Translations under genes and position numbers: made by a program
Assembly (NCBI GenBank): GCA_002471345.1
Contig: DKPS01000192.1
Span: 7,863-71,862 of the forward strand
Direction: 5' to 3'
DNA length: 64,000 nt
DNA from: Saprospiraceae bacterium UBA7328
Lineage (GTDB): Bacteria > Bacteroidota > Bacteroidia > Chitinophagales > Saprospiraceae
Part shown: piece by piece, positions 45,661-54,275 of the stretch
How the letters are laid out: each line of letters begins with the position of its first letter
Numbering within the stretch: position 1 is the first letter of the stretch
The notes under the pieces: model-generated
Told to the model about the DNA's origin: nothing
The model's database searches: none
Seen by the model: the letters and a program-made list of their open reading frames with translations, nothing else

Positions 45661-48042
45661 TCAATCTATTGATAAAACCTTTTTGATTCTAGACACGATA
45701 TCAGCATTGTGAATTGCTTCCATTGATTTATTTCCACTCTTACTTTTAGCATTTTTTAAAATTCTCTCTAACTCATTTCTGATTAAGGGAATAATATCAT
45801 TATTCATGACATCATCTTCTGTTTCAATTTTACTTGATAGCACATCTATATGATGTCTTTGTAGACTTCTAGACAGCGCATCATTGCGTGATGAATTCCA
45901 AAATGAATTATGCAATTGCTCCATCATGTTTTGAAAACTATAAGCTCTAGTTCCATTAATAAATTCATTTTGAGCCATTCTTTCCAATCTCGAATTAGCA
46001 AAAAGGGCTGATAAAAATCGATTTTGCAAAGAAGAGATCCTTACAAAGCTATTGTGTTTTTCAATTTTACTGACAACCGATTTAGGGGCTAACCATTCCA
46101 TATTAGAAAAAGCATTTTGAAGAAGGAAACTGATTGCTCTTTGTTGTTCTCCTTTTGGTACATGTTTGTAGATTTCACCAGCCTGATCTGAAGTTTTAAG
46201 GGTCTGATGGATACCGCCAACATTAGTTATCACATGACCGATATACCGACGATACACTCCCAGAAACTCACCATAAATTTCTTCCAAATTATTATAATTC
46301 TCAGATGTTTCATTTGTCCAATTAATCAAATTCTTTCCTACCACTTTCAGATTTTTCAAAGCGTATTCACTCGCCTTCACATTGTCATCTCCTATACTTT
46401 CTGTTTGAGAGTGAGGATCTTGCCTTCCCCTTCCAGAACCAAACATGTAGACGGGGTCACCTTCTTTCTCTTTTATCCATTGCTTTAGAGTTCCAATTTC
46501 ATCTTCAACACTTTGGGCATTTGGGAGATATCTGTAACCCCAATTAATAGAATAATGATCATAAGGACCCAGTTGTCTTATAAATCTTATGTTCTCATCA
46601 CCAGGCTGTGCCACGTAGTTATATCTGGCATAATCCATAATTGTAGTAGCAATACCATTCTTTTGAGTAAATGCCCCAGACCTCAAAGAATCAACGGGGT
46701 AAGCTGCACTGGCCTTCATATTATGCGGGAGTCCAAGAGCATGTCCAATCTCATGAGATATTACTCGCCTCATCATTTCTCCTATCTCTTCATCAGGTGT
46801 GTCTAGGCTCCGGGCTTTAGGATTAGCAGCACCAGTTTCTAAAAGATATCGATTTCTATAGGATCGGAGGTGATTGTGATACCATATAATATCGCTCTCG
46901 ATAATTTCTCCTGTACGCGGATCTGAAACACTTGGACCAATTGCATTTCTGGTAGTGCTCGCCACATATCTCGCTACACTATATCGAGCATCTTCTGGAC
47001 TAAAATCAGGATCTTCTTCTGCTGTAGGAGCATCTTTGGCAATAATTGCATTCTTAAATCCAGCTGTCTCAAAACACGAATTCCAATCCTCTATTCCTTT
47101 TCTGAAATAAGGTCTCCATTTTAGTGGCGTAGCTGGATCTAAATAATAAACTATTGGTTTAATTGGCTCAACAAGTTCACCTCTTTTATATGCTTCGACA
47201 TCTTTAGGAACAAGCCTCCATCTTCTTATGTACCTTTTTTCATCAGACTTTAATTTGTCGCTGCTATAGTCTATTTTTCTCATAGAAAACCACCCTACTC
47301 TTTCATCATATACACGTGACTGCATAGGTTCCTTTGGAAGCAAAATCATGGATTGATTCATCAACATAGTCAGAGTCTCTGTTTTCGATTTTGAAGGAGG
47401 TTCTGATGCATTATAAGTCATGATATGTCGTACCTCTACATTGATAGGATAGCTCTTAGCGGATTCAATCATAGACCTTTTAGCATCTAGTGCTTTCACC
47501 TTATAATCCTTTCTTAGTCTACTATTCAACCCTGATAACGCTTTAATATCACTTGTGAATAATGATGTAACCTCGATAAGCGCAGAAGAAGAATCAGCAC
47601 TTTCTGCTTTAATTTCAAAAGCTCCTATTATTGGTTCAAAATTATTTGACTCAACAGAAAGGAGAATAGGATCGTTTTCATCTGAAACATTACTTGTAGA
47701 ATAAACTCGAAGAAGCAACTTGTTTCCCTTTTTGGACCATTTGACCATTTGCTCTCCCACCTTACTGCCCGCATTCAAATATGGGCTCAAATCTGAAGGA
47801 ACTTTAGCTATTCGAGAGACCAAAAGCATATCCACATTTAGAAGTGAATCAGGCACTTCAAAAAACACTTTATCACCAGTAGAAAAAACTGTGAAAAGCC
47901 CTCCGTCACTGATGGCATTTGCCCCTACAACATCACTGATAGTTTTAGGTTTCTCCTCCTTTTTATTATCCTCTTTCCCTTTTGTTTGGGTATAGGTATT
48001 AGACGTTATTAGTATCAGAACTACAAAAATCAGGTATCTCAT
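45661..48042 (-). CDS. Secreted zinc-dependent metalloprotease (DUF5117/DUF5118 type)
   Basis: A 793-residue exported protease. After the signal peptide come the DUF5118/DUF5117 regions (VESNNFEPIIGAFEIKA, LLPKEPMQSRVYDERVGWFS) and a metzincin catalytic domain with HEIGHALGLPHNM at 430-442, giving three zinc ligands His430, His434 and His440. The Met-turn candidate is ATTIMDYARYNY. The C-terminal third is helical. Members are extracytoplasmic proteases found widely in Bacteroidota; substrate unknown. No T9SS sorting domain is visible, so it may be periplasmic. Confidence 0.93.
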   Translation of the reverse strand: MRYLIFVVLILITSNTYTQTKGKEDNKKEEKPKTISDVVGANAISDGGLFTVFSTGDKVFFEVPDSLLNVDMLLVSRIAKVPSDLSPYLNAGSKVGEQMVKWSKKGNKLLLRVYSTSNVSDENDPILLSVESNNFEPIIGAFEIKAESADSSSALIEVTSLFTSDIKALSGLNSRLRKDYKVKALDAKRSMIESAKSYPINVEVRHIMTYNASEPPSKSKTETLTMLMNQSMILLPKEPMQSRVYDERVGWFSMRKIDYSSDKLKSDEKRYIRRWRLVPKDVEAYKRGELVEPIKPIVYYLDPATPLKWRPYFRKGIEDWNSCFETAGFKNAIIAKDAPTAEEDPDFSPEDARYSVARYVASTTRNAIGPSVSDPRTGEIIESDIIWYHNHLRSYRNRYLLETGAANPKARSLDTPDEEIGEMMRRVISHEIGHALGLPHNMKASAAYPVDSLRSGAFTQKNGIATTIMDYARYNYVAQPGDENIRFIRQLGPYDHYSINWGYRYLPNAQSVEDEIGTLKQWIKEKEGDPVYMFGSGRGRQDPHSQTESIGDDNVKASEYALKNLKVVGKNLINWTNETSENYNNLEEIYGEFLGVYRRYIGHVITNVGGIHQTLKTSDQAGEIYKHVPKGEQQRAISFLLQNAFSNMEWLAPKSVVSKIEKHNSFVRISSLQNRFLSALFANSRLERMAQNEFINGTRAYSFQNMMEQLHNSFWNSSRNDALSRSLQRHHIDVLSSKIETEDDVMNNDIIPLIRNELERILKNAKSKSGNKSMEAIHNADIVSRIKKVLSID

Positions 48043-48061
48043 TTTGATCAGATTTCATGTT

Positions 48062-48598
48062 TTAAAAAGTGTTGCGCCACATCATAGATTCAACCGGAAG
48101 TTGAGTTCGTTTTATATATTTGGCATTGGATTTTTTGTTGTAATAATTAATCACATCTCCATCTAAAGAAAAGTAAATCAACTGCCCAATAGGCATTCCA
48201 CCATATACCCTCACTGGGAGCACACATGATATTTCTAAAGTCCATGTATTACAAAACCCAACATCTCCTTTCCCTGCAGTAGCATGTATGTCAATGCCCA
48301 ATCTACCTACACTGCTTTTCCCCTCTAAAAAAGGCACAGCATTATGCGTCTCTGTATATTCTTCAGTGACACCTAAATATAATTCACCAGGTTGTAATAC
48401 AAATCCCTCTTCAGGAATTTCAAAATGTCTTACTACATTATGTTTCTTGGCATCTAGGACCTCATCTTCATACACGGCGAGATTCTTTGAAAGATGAACA
48501 TCATATGAATTTGTGCCAAGGCACTTTTTATCATAAGGTTCGATCACAATCTCTTTGTTTTCAATGGAATCGAGTATTTTGGCGTCTGTAAGTATCAT
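48062..48598 (-). CDS. dcd: dCTP deaminase
   Basis: A 178-residue dCTP deaminase, converting dCTP to dUTP for thymidylate synthesis. Signature elements: MILTDAKILDSI at the start, LGTNSYDVHLS, FLEGKSSVGRLGIDIHATAG, the catalytic Glu in TWTLEISC and PIGQLIYF. The ATG at 48598 fits the family start exactly; an upstream ATG at 48715 would add 39 unrelated residues that overlap the divergent phosphopantetheinyl transferase gene. The two start codons are 33 nt apart on opposite strands. Confidence 0.96.
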   Translation of the reverse strand: MILTDAKILDSIENKEIVIEPYDKKCLGTNSYDVHLSKNLAVYEDEVLDAKKHNVVRHFEIPEEGFVLQPGELYLGVTEEYTETHNAVPFLEGKSSVGRLGIDIHATAGKGDVGFCNTWTLEISCVLPVRVYGGMPIGQLIYFSLDGDVINYYNKKSNAKYIKRTQLPVESMMWRNTF

Positions 48599-48631
48599 AG
48601 TTTTCTTCACATAAAATGGGGCAAGATATAA

Positions 48632-49264
48632 ATGTCTTTCATATACTCTGACATAAATCCAGAATATGGTTCCACCTCTGTTTGGAAAGTAACTGAAAAT
48701 GCATCTTTCTTCCAAGAAACATTGAATTGTGAAGTCCCTCTAGAATATTCAAAATCAGATAAACGAAGTCTAGAATGGCTTTCAAGTAGATACATTATTC
48801 AAAAATGTGAAGATGTAAAATCTGATGAAATCGATAAAGACGAATTTGGGAAGCCTCATTTCAAAACAAAAAAGAAAAATCTATCAATTTCTCATAGTAA
48901 TGGATATGCTGCTGTTGCGCTCTATGATTTCCCTATAGGCATAGACATTCAAACTTTCGTGGCTAAAATCCAAAGAATAGAGTCCAAATACACTCAAAAG
49001 TCAGAAGTCAATCATTATTTATCTTTTGTAGATAAATTAAAGGCACTACATATCATATGGACAATAAAAGAGTCAGTATTTAAACTTTATGGAAGAAAGG
49101 AACTTCCATTTAAAGAAGGAATATTACTCGATAAAGCAATATTCAATCCAAAAGACATCACTACTCTAGGCCGTCTTAAAAAGAAAGATGACGAATTTTC
49201 ATTTCAATCTAAGACAATCTTGTCTAAGGATTATTGCTTGTCACAAGCCAAATTTATAAAATAG
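48632..49264 (+). CDS. 4'-phosphopantetheinyl transferase superfamily protein
   Basis: A 210-residue protein with the Sfp/HetI-type motifs GKPHFKT ... LSISHSNGYAAVA, the Mg-binding AIGIDIQ-like FPIGIDIQTF and the helix IWTIKESVFKLYG (W-x-x-K-E motif). It attaches the pantetheine arm of CoA to carrier proteins. No polyketide or peptide synthetase is nearby, so it may act on the fatty acid carrier or on a distant cluster. Starts 33 nt from dcd on the other strand. Confidence 0.9.
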   Translation: MSFIYSDINPEYGSTSVWKVTENASFFQETLNCEVPLEYSKSDKRSLEWLSSRYIIQKCEDVKSDEIDKDEFGKPHFKTKKKNLSISHSNGYAAVALYDFPIGIDIQTFVAKIQRIESKYTQKSEVNHYLSFVDKLKALHIIWTIKESVFKLYGRKELPFKEGILLDKAIFNPKDITTLGRLKKKDDEFSFQSKTILSKDYCLSQAKFIK

Positions 49265-49454
49265 GCAATATGGTAAACGAAAAGGTGATTGTTTATACTG
49301 AGTCGCATTCCAATATGGAATTCTTGAAATACTGGAATTATAATTTTTTAACAGTTTAGAGACAAAATTTTGAACTTTTCCAGACTTTAAGGATACAAAT
49401 TGCACTTAATTTACAACACTAAAATTCTTTTAATACACCAGATAAAAATTTAAG

Positions 49455-49462
49455 TATTTTTG
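49455..49462 (+). promoter_or_regulatory. -7 promoter box of the tRNA gene
   Basis: TATTTTTG is a perfect match to the Bacteroidota TAnnTTTG element and ends 16 nt before the tRNA. The expected -33 TTG is replaced by AT-rich sequence (TTCTTTTAAT). Confidence 0.6.
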
Positions 49463-49478
49463 CGCTCTCATTTAGAAT

Positions 49479-49553
49479 GAGGCATTAGCTCAGTTGGTTT
49501 AGAGCGCTGCCTTGACAGGGCAGAGGTCACTGGTTCGAGTCCAGTATGCCTCA
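49479..49553 (+). tRNA. tRNA-Val (anticodon GAC)
   Basis: Complete cloverleaf: acceptor stem GAGGCAT/ATGCCTC, D-arm GCTC...GAGC, anticodon stem CTGCC/GGCAG with loop TTGACAG and anticodon GAC at 49514-49516, T-arm ACTGG-TTCGAGT-CCAGT, discriminator A. The 3' CCA is not encoded and must be added. GAC reads GTC and GTT valine codons. Confidence 0.97.
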
Positions 49554-49574
49554 CTTTCAAATTATTACATCTAA

Positions 49575-50450
49575 TCAATTAGTCTCTTCCTTAGGGAATA
49601 TCTTCTGAAACTTTGGTGGCAATTCTATAGAAACATTTACAACCTTCTCTTCAAAAGGGTGACTAAAATTCAATGAAGATGCATGAAGATATAATCCACT
49701 ACCTCTAGAAATCTTACCTTCTTCTCCATACTCTTTATCACCTAATATAGGATTTCCAATTGATGAAACATGTATTCTAAGCTGATGCCTTCTTCCAGTT
49801 GAAGGTTTTAACTCAACTAAATTCAATCCACTATACTTTTCAGATTCGATAGATAAAAGAACCTTATATGAGGTAAGAGCCTTTTTAGTCTTTATGCTGG
49901 AATCAATAGTTCCGCTTTTCTTCATTTTACCGATAGTAATCGCATGGTAAATTTTTTCAATCTTTCTATTTTCAAATAATTTATTTAGAGCTGTTATAGA
50001 AGATCTAGTTTTCCCTATGAGCAAAGCACCACTGGTAGGATGATCCAACCTATGTGCTGGTTCCGGCCTAGGAAGTCTATCAACAGCTTTACTAGATACA
50101 AGGTTGGACTCAAGAGCATTCTCAACTGCCCTTTTCTTATTCCCACTGACTACTATTCCAGCTGGTTTATTTATGATGGCTAAGTGCTCATCCTCATAAA
50201 CCACTTCCAATGAAAGTTTAAATTGTGAATTAACACTTTGTGGCTTTTCTTCAAAAAGTTCTATGTGCTCTCCTCCTGTGATGAAGTCCGCAGTGATTCC
50301 TATTTTCCCATTTACCTTGACATGCCCTTTGATTATGGCCTTTTTGATACCCTTTTTAGACGGAATCGCCGCAAATATACCTGGCAAGTAATCAGAGAGT
50401 CTAATTTTTTCAACGGTGTCAGAAACTGTATGTGATGCTAATTTCTTCAA
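49575..50450 (-). CDS. RluA-family pseudouridine synthase
   Basis: A 291-residue enzyme: N-terminal S4 RNA-binding domain (about 15-65, GIKKAIIKGHVKVNGKI) and a catalytic domain with Asp136 in PAHRLDHPTSGALL, plus LVELKPSTGRRHQLRIH. Such enzymes isomerise uridines in 23S rRNA or tRNA (RluC/D/TruC types); which position is not evident. The start is TTG at 50450, the only option near the N-terminus. The esterase gene ends 11 nt upstream on the same strand. Confidence 0.94.
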   Translation of the reverse strand: MKKLASHTVSDTVEKIRLSDYLPGIFAAIPSKKGIKKAIIKGHVKVNGKIGITADFITGGEHIELFEEKPQSVNSQFKLSLEVVYEDEHLAIINKPAGIVVSGNKKRAVENALESNLVSSKAVDRLPRPEPAHRLDHPTSGALLIGKTRSSITALNKLFENRKIEKIYHAITIGKMKKSGTIDSSIKTKKALTSYKVLLSIESEKYSGLNLVELKPSTGRRHQLRIHVSSIGNPILGDKEYGEEGKISRGSGLYLHASSLNFSHPFEEKVVNVSIELPPKFQKIFPKEETN

Positions 50451-50461
50451 AAATCTTTGTT

Positions 50462-51337
50462 TTAATATTGATGAAAAGCATCAGAGACAAATTGTAATAC
50501 CACTGGTAAAGATTCTCTCCAATATGTCCAATTATGAGCTCCTTCTCTTACTCTATATTCATGTGATATTTTCTTCTTTTTCATTGCAATGTGAGCTAGA
50601 CTATTTCCTTCATACAAAAAATCATCATCTCCACAATCGATAAACCATCGCACAGCATTAAGTTCATTATCTGGTACAGCATTGATCAGTGATATAGCAT
50701 TGTGTTGATCAAAATAAGTCTGGAGATCATGTTCATCATACTTTACTTTGCGGCGATCCAGTCCAGATTTCAAATCCTCAATTGTTAGTGGACCTGCATA
50801 TGCACTCAAAGGACAAGCTGATGAGAAGAGATCAGGTCTATGAAGAGCATACATAAATGATCCCCCACCTCCCATGGATAATCCTGCAACAGCTCTATAT
50901 CTTTTTTCTCCTTTTATTCTATATTTCTTTTCTACATGTGGCATCAACTCCTCAAAGAAAAAATCTTCATATCTCCAATTTCCATCAATACTATTGAAAT
51001 ATCCTCTTTGACCGGTATTAGCATCTGGCATTACGATGATCATGGCTGTTGCAGTACCATCACTGATAGCATTATCTGCAATACGCAATACTTCACCAAA
51101 TTGTATCCAACCTGTCTGATCATCACCAGCCCCGTGTAAGAGATACAAAACAGGGTAGCTTCTCTCCGATTTATCGTAATCAGGAGGCAAATAGATGGCA
51201 TATTTCCTTTCGCCTTCTAATATCTTACTTGTCATTGATAGATTGTCATACACTTGACCATGCTGACCTAATGCTTTTATCAATGACAGATAAGTCAAAA
51301 CGGTAACAAAACAAACTTTTAGAATAGTAGAATTCAT
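50462..51337 (-). CDS. Secreted esterase, alpha/beta-hydrolase fold
   Basis: A 291-residue esterase of the Esterase D/feruloyl esterase-like group, with signal peptide ending ALGQ. Early motif YPVLYLLHGAGDDQTGW is the oxyanion region; nucleophile Ser154 is in AGLSMGGGGS; the acid is probably in DCGDDDFLYEG and the catalytic His in EGAHNWTYWRESL. Relatives hydrolyse acetyl or feruloyl esters from polysaccharides or S-formylglutathione-like substrates. ATG 51337 was preferred over TTG 51346. Confidence 0.9.
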   Translation of the reverse strand: MNSTILKVCFVTVLTYLSLIKALGQHGQVYDNLSMTSKILEGERKYAIYLPPDYDKSERSYPVLYLLHGAGDDQTGWIQFGEVLRIADNAISDGTATAMIIVMPDANTGQRGYFNSIDGNWRYEDFFFEELMPHVEKKYRIKGEKRYRAVAGLSMGGGGSFMYALHRPDLFSSACPLSAYAGPLTIEDLKSGLDRRKVKYDEHDLQTYFDQHNAISLINAVPDNELNAVRWFIDCGDDDFLYEGNSLAHIAMKKKKISHEYRVREGAHNWTYWRESLPVVLQFVSDAFHQY

Positions 51338-51383
51338 ACTTACCAAACTGTTTATTAATTGGGCATAATATTAAGAGTAATAA

Positions 51384-51417
51384 TTTGCCCAACAACCCTT
51401 ATTCTACCTTATCTTTG
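51384..51417 (+). promoter_or_regulatory. Bacteroidota-type promoter of the ABC-F gene
   Basis: TTTG at 51384-51387 and a perfect TATCTTTG at 51410-51417, spaced 22 bp. The predicted leader to the ATG at 51475 is about 50 nt. Confidence 0.7.
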
Positions 51418-51474
51418 CACACTTTTTCAGTTATGCCACTATTTAAGGTGTTTATAGCTAAAACATGATACAAA

Positions 51475-53097
51475 ATGATATCAGTAAATAACATAGGACT
51501 TCAATACGGCAAGAGAGTACTTTTTGATGATGTAAATTTAAAATTTACAAGAGGAAATTGCTATGGTGTAATCGGTGCTAACGGAGCTGGAAAGTCGACT
51601 TTCATGAAGATTCTTTCGGGAGAAATCGATGCAATGAGGGGAGAGGTCTCTATCGAACCTGGCAACAGAATGGCTGTATTGAATCAAAATCACTTTGGTT
51701 TTGAAGAACACCAAGTTCTTGATACAGTAATCATGGGATATAAAGAGCTGTATGATATCAATGTAGAAAAGACAGCTATCTACATGAACCCTGATGCCAC
51801 GGATGAACAAGGTTTAAAAGCCGCTGAATTAGAAAACACCTATGGAGAAATGGGAGGATGGGAAGCAGAAAGTGATGCTGCAAGCCTCTTAAGTAATTTA
51901 GGCATAAAGGAAGATCTTCATTATAAAACCATGGCAGAGCTCACTGGACCTGAGAAAGTTAAGGTACTCTTGGCTCAAGCCCTTTTTGGAAGTCCAGATT
52001 TACTGTTACTTGATGAGCCTACCAATGATTTAGATGCAATGACGGCAACATGGTTAGCAGACTTTTTGGCTGATTATCCCAACACTGTGATTGTTATATC
52101 CCACGACAGATATTTCTTGGATATGATTTGTACTCACGTGGTAGACATTGATTTTCAGCAAATTAGAATATATACTGGTAACTATACCTTCTGGTATGAG
52201 TCAAGTACATTAATGGCTCAACAGATAGCCAACAAGAATAAGAAAACAGAGCAAAAGCGAAAAGAGATGATGGAGTTTATCCAACGTTTTTCGGCCAATG
52301 CTTCTAAATCAAAACAGGCCACTTCACGTAAAAAAGCTTTGGAAAAACTAAATCTAGAAGATATAAGGCCATCATCTAGAAAATATCCTTTCATCCATTT
52401 CAAACCAGAAAGAGAAGTTGGTGATCAAATACTCAAAGTGACCAATCTATGCAAAAAGAATAACTCAGATGAAACGCTTTTTGACAAGGTAGATTTCATA
52501 ATGAATAAAGGGGAAAAGATCGGATTACTCTCTAGAGATTCAAATGCGATTTCTGCCTTCTATCAAGTCCTATCAGGTAAGGAAAATGCCGATAATGGCA
52601 CAATAGAATGGGGACAAACTATCACTACTTCTTATCTACCAAATGAAAACGAGGAGTTCTTTAGTAATAATCAAGACCTAGAACTGATGGATTGGCTCAG
52701 GCAGTATTCAGAAAACAAAGATGAGCAGTTCATTAGAGGATTTTTGGGTAGAATGCTCTTTTCAGGTGAAGAGGTTTTCAAAAAGTCATCTGTACTATCT
52801 GGTGGAGAAAAGGTGAGATGTATGCTTTCAAAAATAATGCTGGCACACCCCAATTTTCTACTTCTAGATGAACCTACTAATCACCTTGATCTAGAATCTA
52901 TTACGGCACTAAATAATGGATTAAAAGAATTTCCAGGCCATTTCATTATGACAACTCATGATCATCAATTATTGAGTAGTGCTGCTAATAGAATTATTGA
53001 GATTACTCCAAAAGGAATTATAGACCAGTTAATGACTTTTGATGAGTACTTAGCTTCTGATAAAGTGAAAGCACAGCAAGAAGAGCTGTATAGTTAA
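51475..53097 (+). CDS. ABC-F family ATPase, YbiT-like
   Basis: A 540-residue soluble protein with two ABC ATPase domains and no membrane segment. Domain 1 has Walker A GANGAGKST and Walker B LLLLDEPTNDLD; the linker contains the KSKQATSRKKALEKL helix; domain 2 has signature LSGGEKVRCMLSK and LLLDEPTNHLDLES but its Walker A is degenerate (GLLSRDSNAISAF). As far as I recall that degeneracy is usual for this subgroup. ABC-F proteins bind the ribosomal E site and relieve stalling. Confidence 0.94.
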   Translation: MISVNNIGLQYGKRVLFDDVNLKFTRGNCYGVIGANGAGKSTFMKILSGEIDAMRGEVSIEPGNRMAVLNQNHFGFEEHQVLDTVIMGYKELYDINVEKTAIYMNPDATDEQGLKAAELENTYGEMGGWEAESDAASLLSNLGIKEDLHYKTMAELTGPEKVKVLLAQALFGSPDLLLLDEPTNDLDAMTATWLADFLADYPNTVIVISHDRYFLDMICTHVVDIDFQQIRIYTGNYTFWYESSTLMAQQIANKNKKTEQKRKEMMEFIQRFSANASKSKQATSRKKALEKLNLEDIRPSSRKYPFIHFKPEREVGDQILKVTNLCKKNNSDETLFDKVDFIMNKGEKIGLLSRDSNAISAFYQVLSGKENADNGTIEWGQTITTSYLPNENEEFFSNNQDLELMDWLRQYSENKDEQFIRGFLGRMLFSGEEVFKKSSVLSGGEKVRCMLSKIMLAHPNFLLLDEPTNHLDLESITALNNGLKEFPGHFIMTTHDHQLLSSAANRIIEITPKGIIDQLMTFDEYLASDKVKAQQEELYS

Positions 53098-53187
53098 TAA
53101 TTAGCTTTGATTAAAGGTCTTTAATTTTGATTTGAACTTAGCTACGGGATTCGTTTTTCTGTTTACTTTTTCAGAAATCAATGCTTT

Positions 53188-53598
53188 ATGATCAAAACAC
53201 TGAAAAACAACATCCTCTGGGTAATATTCACTGCTTTTGTGCTATTGGCAGTTTCGTTCATTGATGAACCTCTATTTAAAAGCAATGGCCCCTTCCCTAT
53301 TGGAAAATCGATTGCTTGGCTAGCTTTTATAGCATTCTTGATTTATACGGTAAACGTCAGTATTAAAGAGAATTTTTATAAAGCACTAAAAAGAATGAGC
53401 CCAATTTTGTGGACTAAACAGATAGGAATTGATCTTTACATTGGAGTTACAATGTTTATGGTAATCGTTTATCTTAATGAGCCATCATTCATCATTTTCT
53501 TACTCTGGCTTATTCCAGCAACGATCTTTGCTAATCTGGCCACTTTACTCTACTTGGCATTGCACTATGATTCTATAGTTGGGATGTTATTGGGGTGA
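53188..53598 (+). CDS. Small integral membrane protein of unknown function
   Basis: A 136-residue protein with about four hydrophobic segments (roughly 10-24, 38-55, 78-94 and 99-130) joined by short charged loops. No conserved family motif is recognised. It lies between the ABC-F gene (90 nt upstream) and the MarR operon. A TACTTTTT box 16-25 nt before the ATG could be its promoter. Confidence 0.75.
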   Translation: MIKTLKNNILWVIFTAFVLLAVSFIDEPLFKSNGPFPIGKSIAWLAFIAFLIYTVNVSIKENFYKALKRMSPILWTKQIGIDLYIGVTMFMVIVYLNEPSFIIFLLWLIPATIFANLATLLYLALHYDSIVGMLLG

Positions 53599-53752
53599 TC
53601 TAGAGGGATTCTTGACTTATCAGAATTCCCTATAAATGATTTCCAACTCTTATCAAGAATGCCTGTTAATAGAGAACTAATCGCCATTATATAGTTAAAT
53701 GACTTGTCGTGAATCAAAGATTAAGATGTTAATTCTTTATTAATGAAAAAAT

Positions 53753-53789
53753 ATTTAGTTCACCTGTGAACTAAATTCCTCTACCTTTG
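53753..53789 (+). promoter_or_regulatory. Palindromic operator and -7 box of the MarR-efflux operon
   Basis: A 24-bp palindrome at 53753-53776 has perfect 11-bp arms ATTTAGTTCAC and GTGAACTAAAT around CT. Five bp later lies a perfect -7 box TACCTTTG (53782-53789). The palindrome covers the -33 position, so bound protein would block the polymerase. Size and symmetry suit a MarR dimer, pointing to autoregulation by the first gene of the operon. Confidence 0.8.
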
Positions 53790-53816
53790 TCTCACTTATT
53801 ATCATTAAAGAATTCA

Positions 53817-54275
53817 TTGAGTAAATTCGATTCAAAGCAACATCTCGGTTATCTGGCAAATAAAGTAGGTCGCTTAATGGGAAAAGAAATGAAACCCAAA
53901 ATAATAGAGTTGGGTTATGACTTTCCACCTGTCTACCTAGGTGTATTGGCGGATCTCTGGAAGCATGATGGAATTTCTCAAAAAGAGCTAGGCATGTCTC
54001 TAATCAAAACTAAAAGCAGTATCAACAAAATGCTCACTGCCTTAGAAAAAGAATGCCTTGTACACAGAGAAAGAGATAAAAATGATAATCGGACTAAACT
54101 TATTTTTTTGACTCAGAAAGGTAAAGACCTAAGGTCAAAAGTAACTAACCTTAGTTCAGAACTAGAATTAAAACTAATAGAAGATATACCTGAAAATGAA
54201 CTCAAAATAGCTAAATCTGTTCTTCATAGACTCTACTTAAAACTTTCAGAAAAGAGATACAATCACAAGAAATGA
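53817..54275 (+). CDS. MarR family transcriptional regulator
   Basis: A winged-helix MarR protein, about 152 residues from a TTG at 53817. The DNA-binding part shows DGISQKELGMSLIKTKSSINKMLTALEK and the wing KNDNRTKLIFLTQKG. An earlier TTG at 53787 falls inside the -7 box TACCTTTG and so cannot be the start of a transcript made from that promoter. Its stop overlaps the adaptor start as ATGA (54272-54275), tying it to the efflux genes. It probably represses the operon through the palindrome at 53753 and is released by a pump substrate. Confidence 0.9.
   Translation: MSKFDSKQHLGYLANKVGRLMGKEMKPKIIELGYDFPPVYLGVLADLWKHDGISQKELGMSLIKTKSSINKMLTALEKECLVHRERDKNDNRTKLIFLTQKGKDLRSKVTNLSSELELKLIEDIPENELKIAKSVLHRLYLKLSEKRYNHKK

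Noticed and set aside
46207-46806. Long open frames on the plus strand inside the zinc protease gene
   Set aside because: They lie antisense to a clearly conserved catalytic region and their translations resemble no protein; they are shadows.
48062-48715. A longer dCTP deaminase with 39 extra N-terminal residues
   Set aside because: The extra part overlaps the divergent transferase gene and is unlike any dcd; the family start is the Met at 48598.
52490-52580. Degenerate second Walker A (GLLSRDSNAISAF) in the ABC-F protein as a sign of decay
   Set aside because: Signature, Walker B and linker are intact and I recall the same loss in other members of this YbiT-like subgroup, so it appears to be a family trait.
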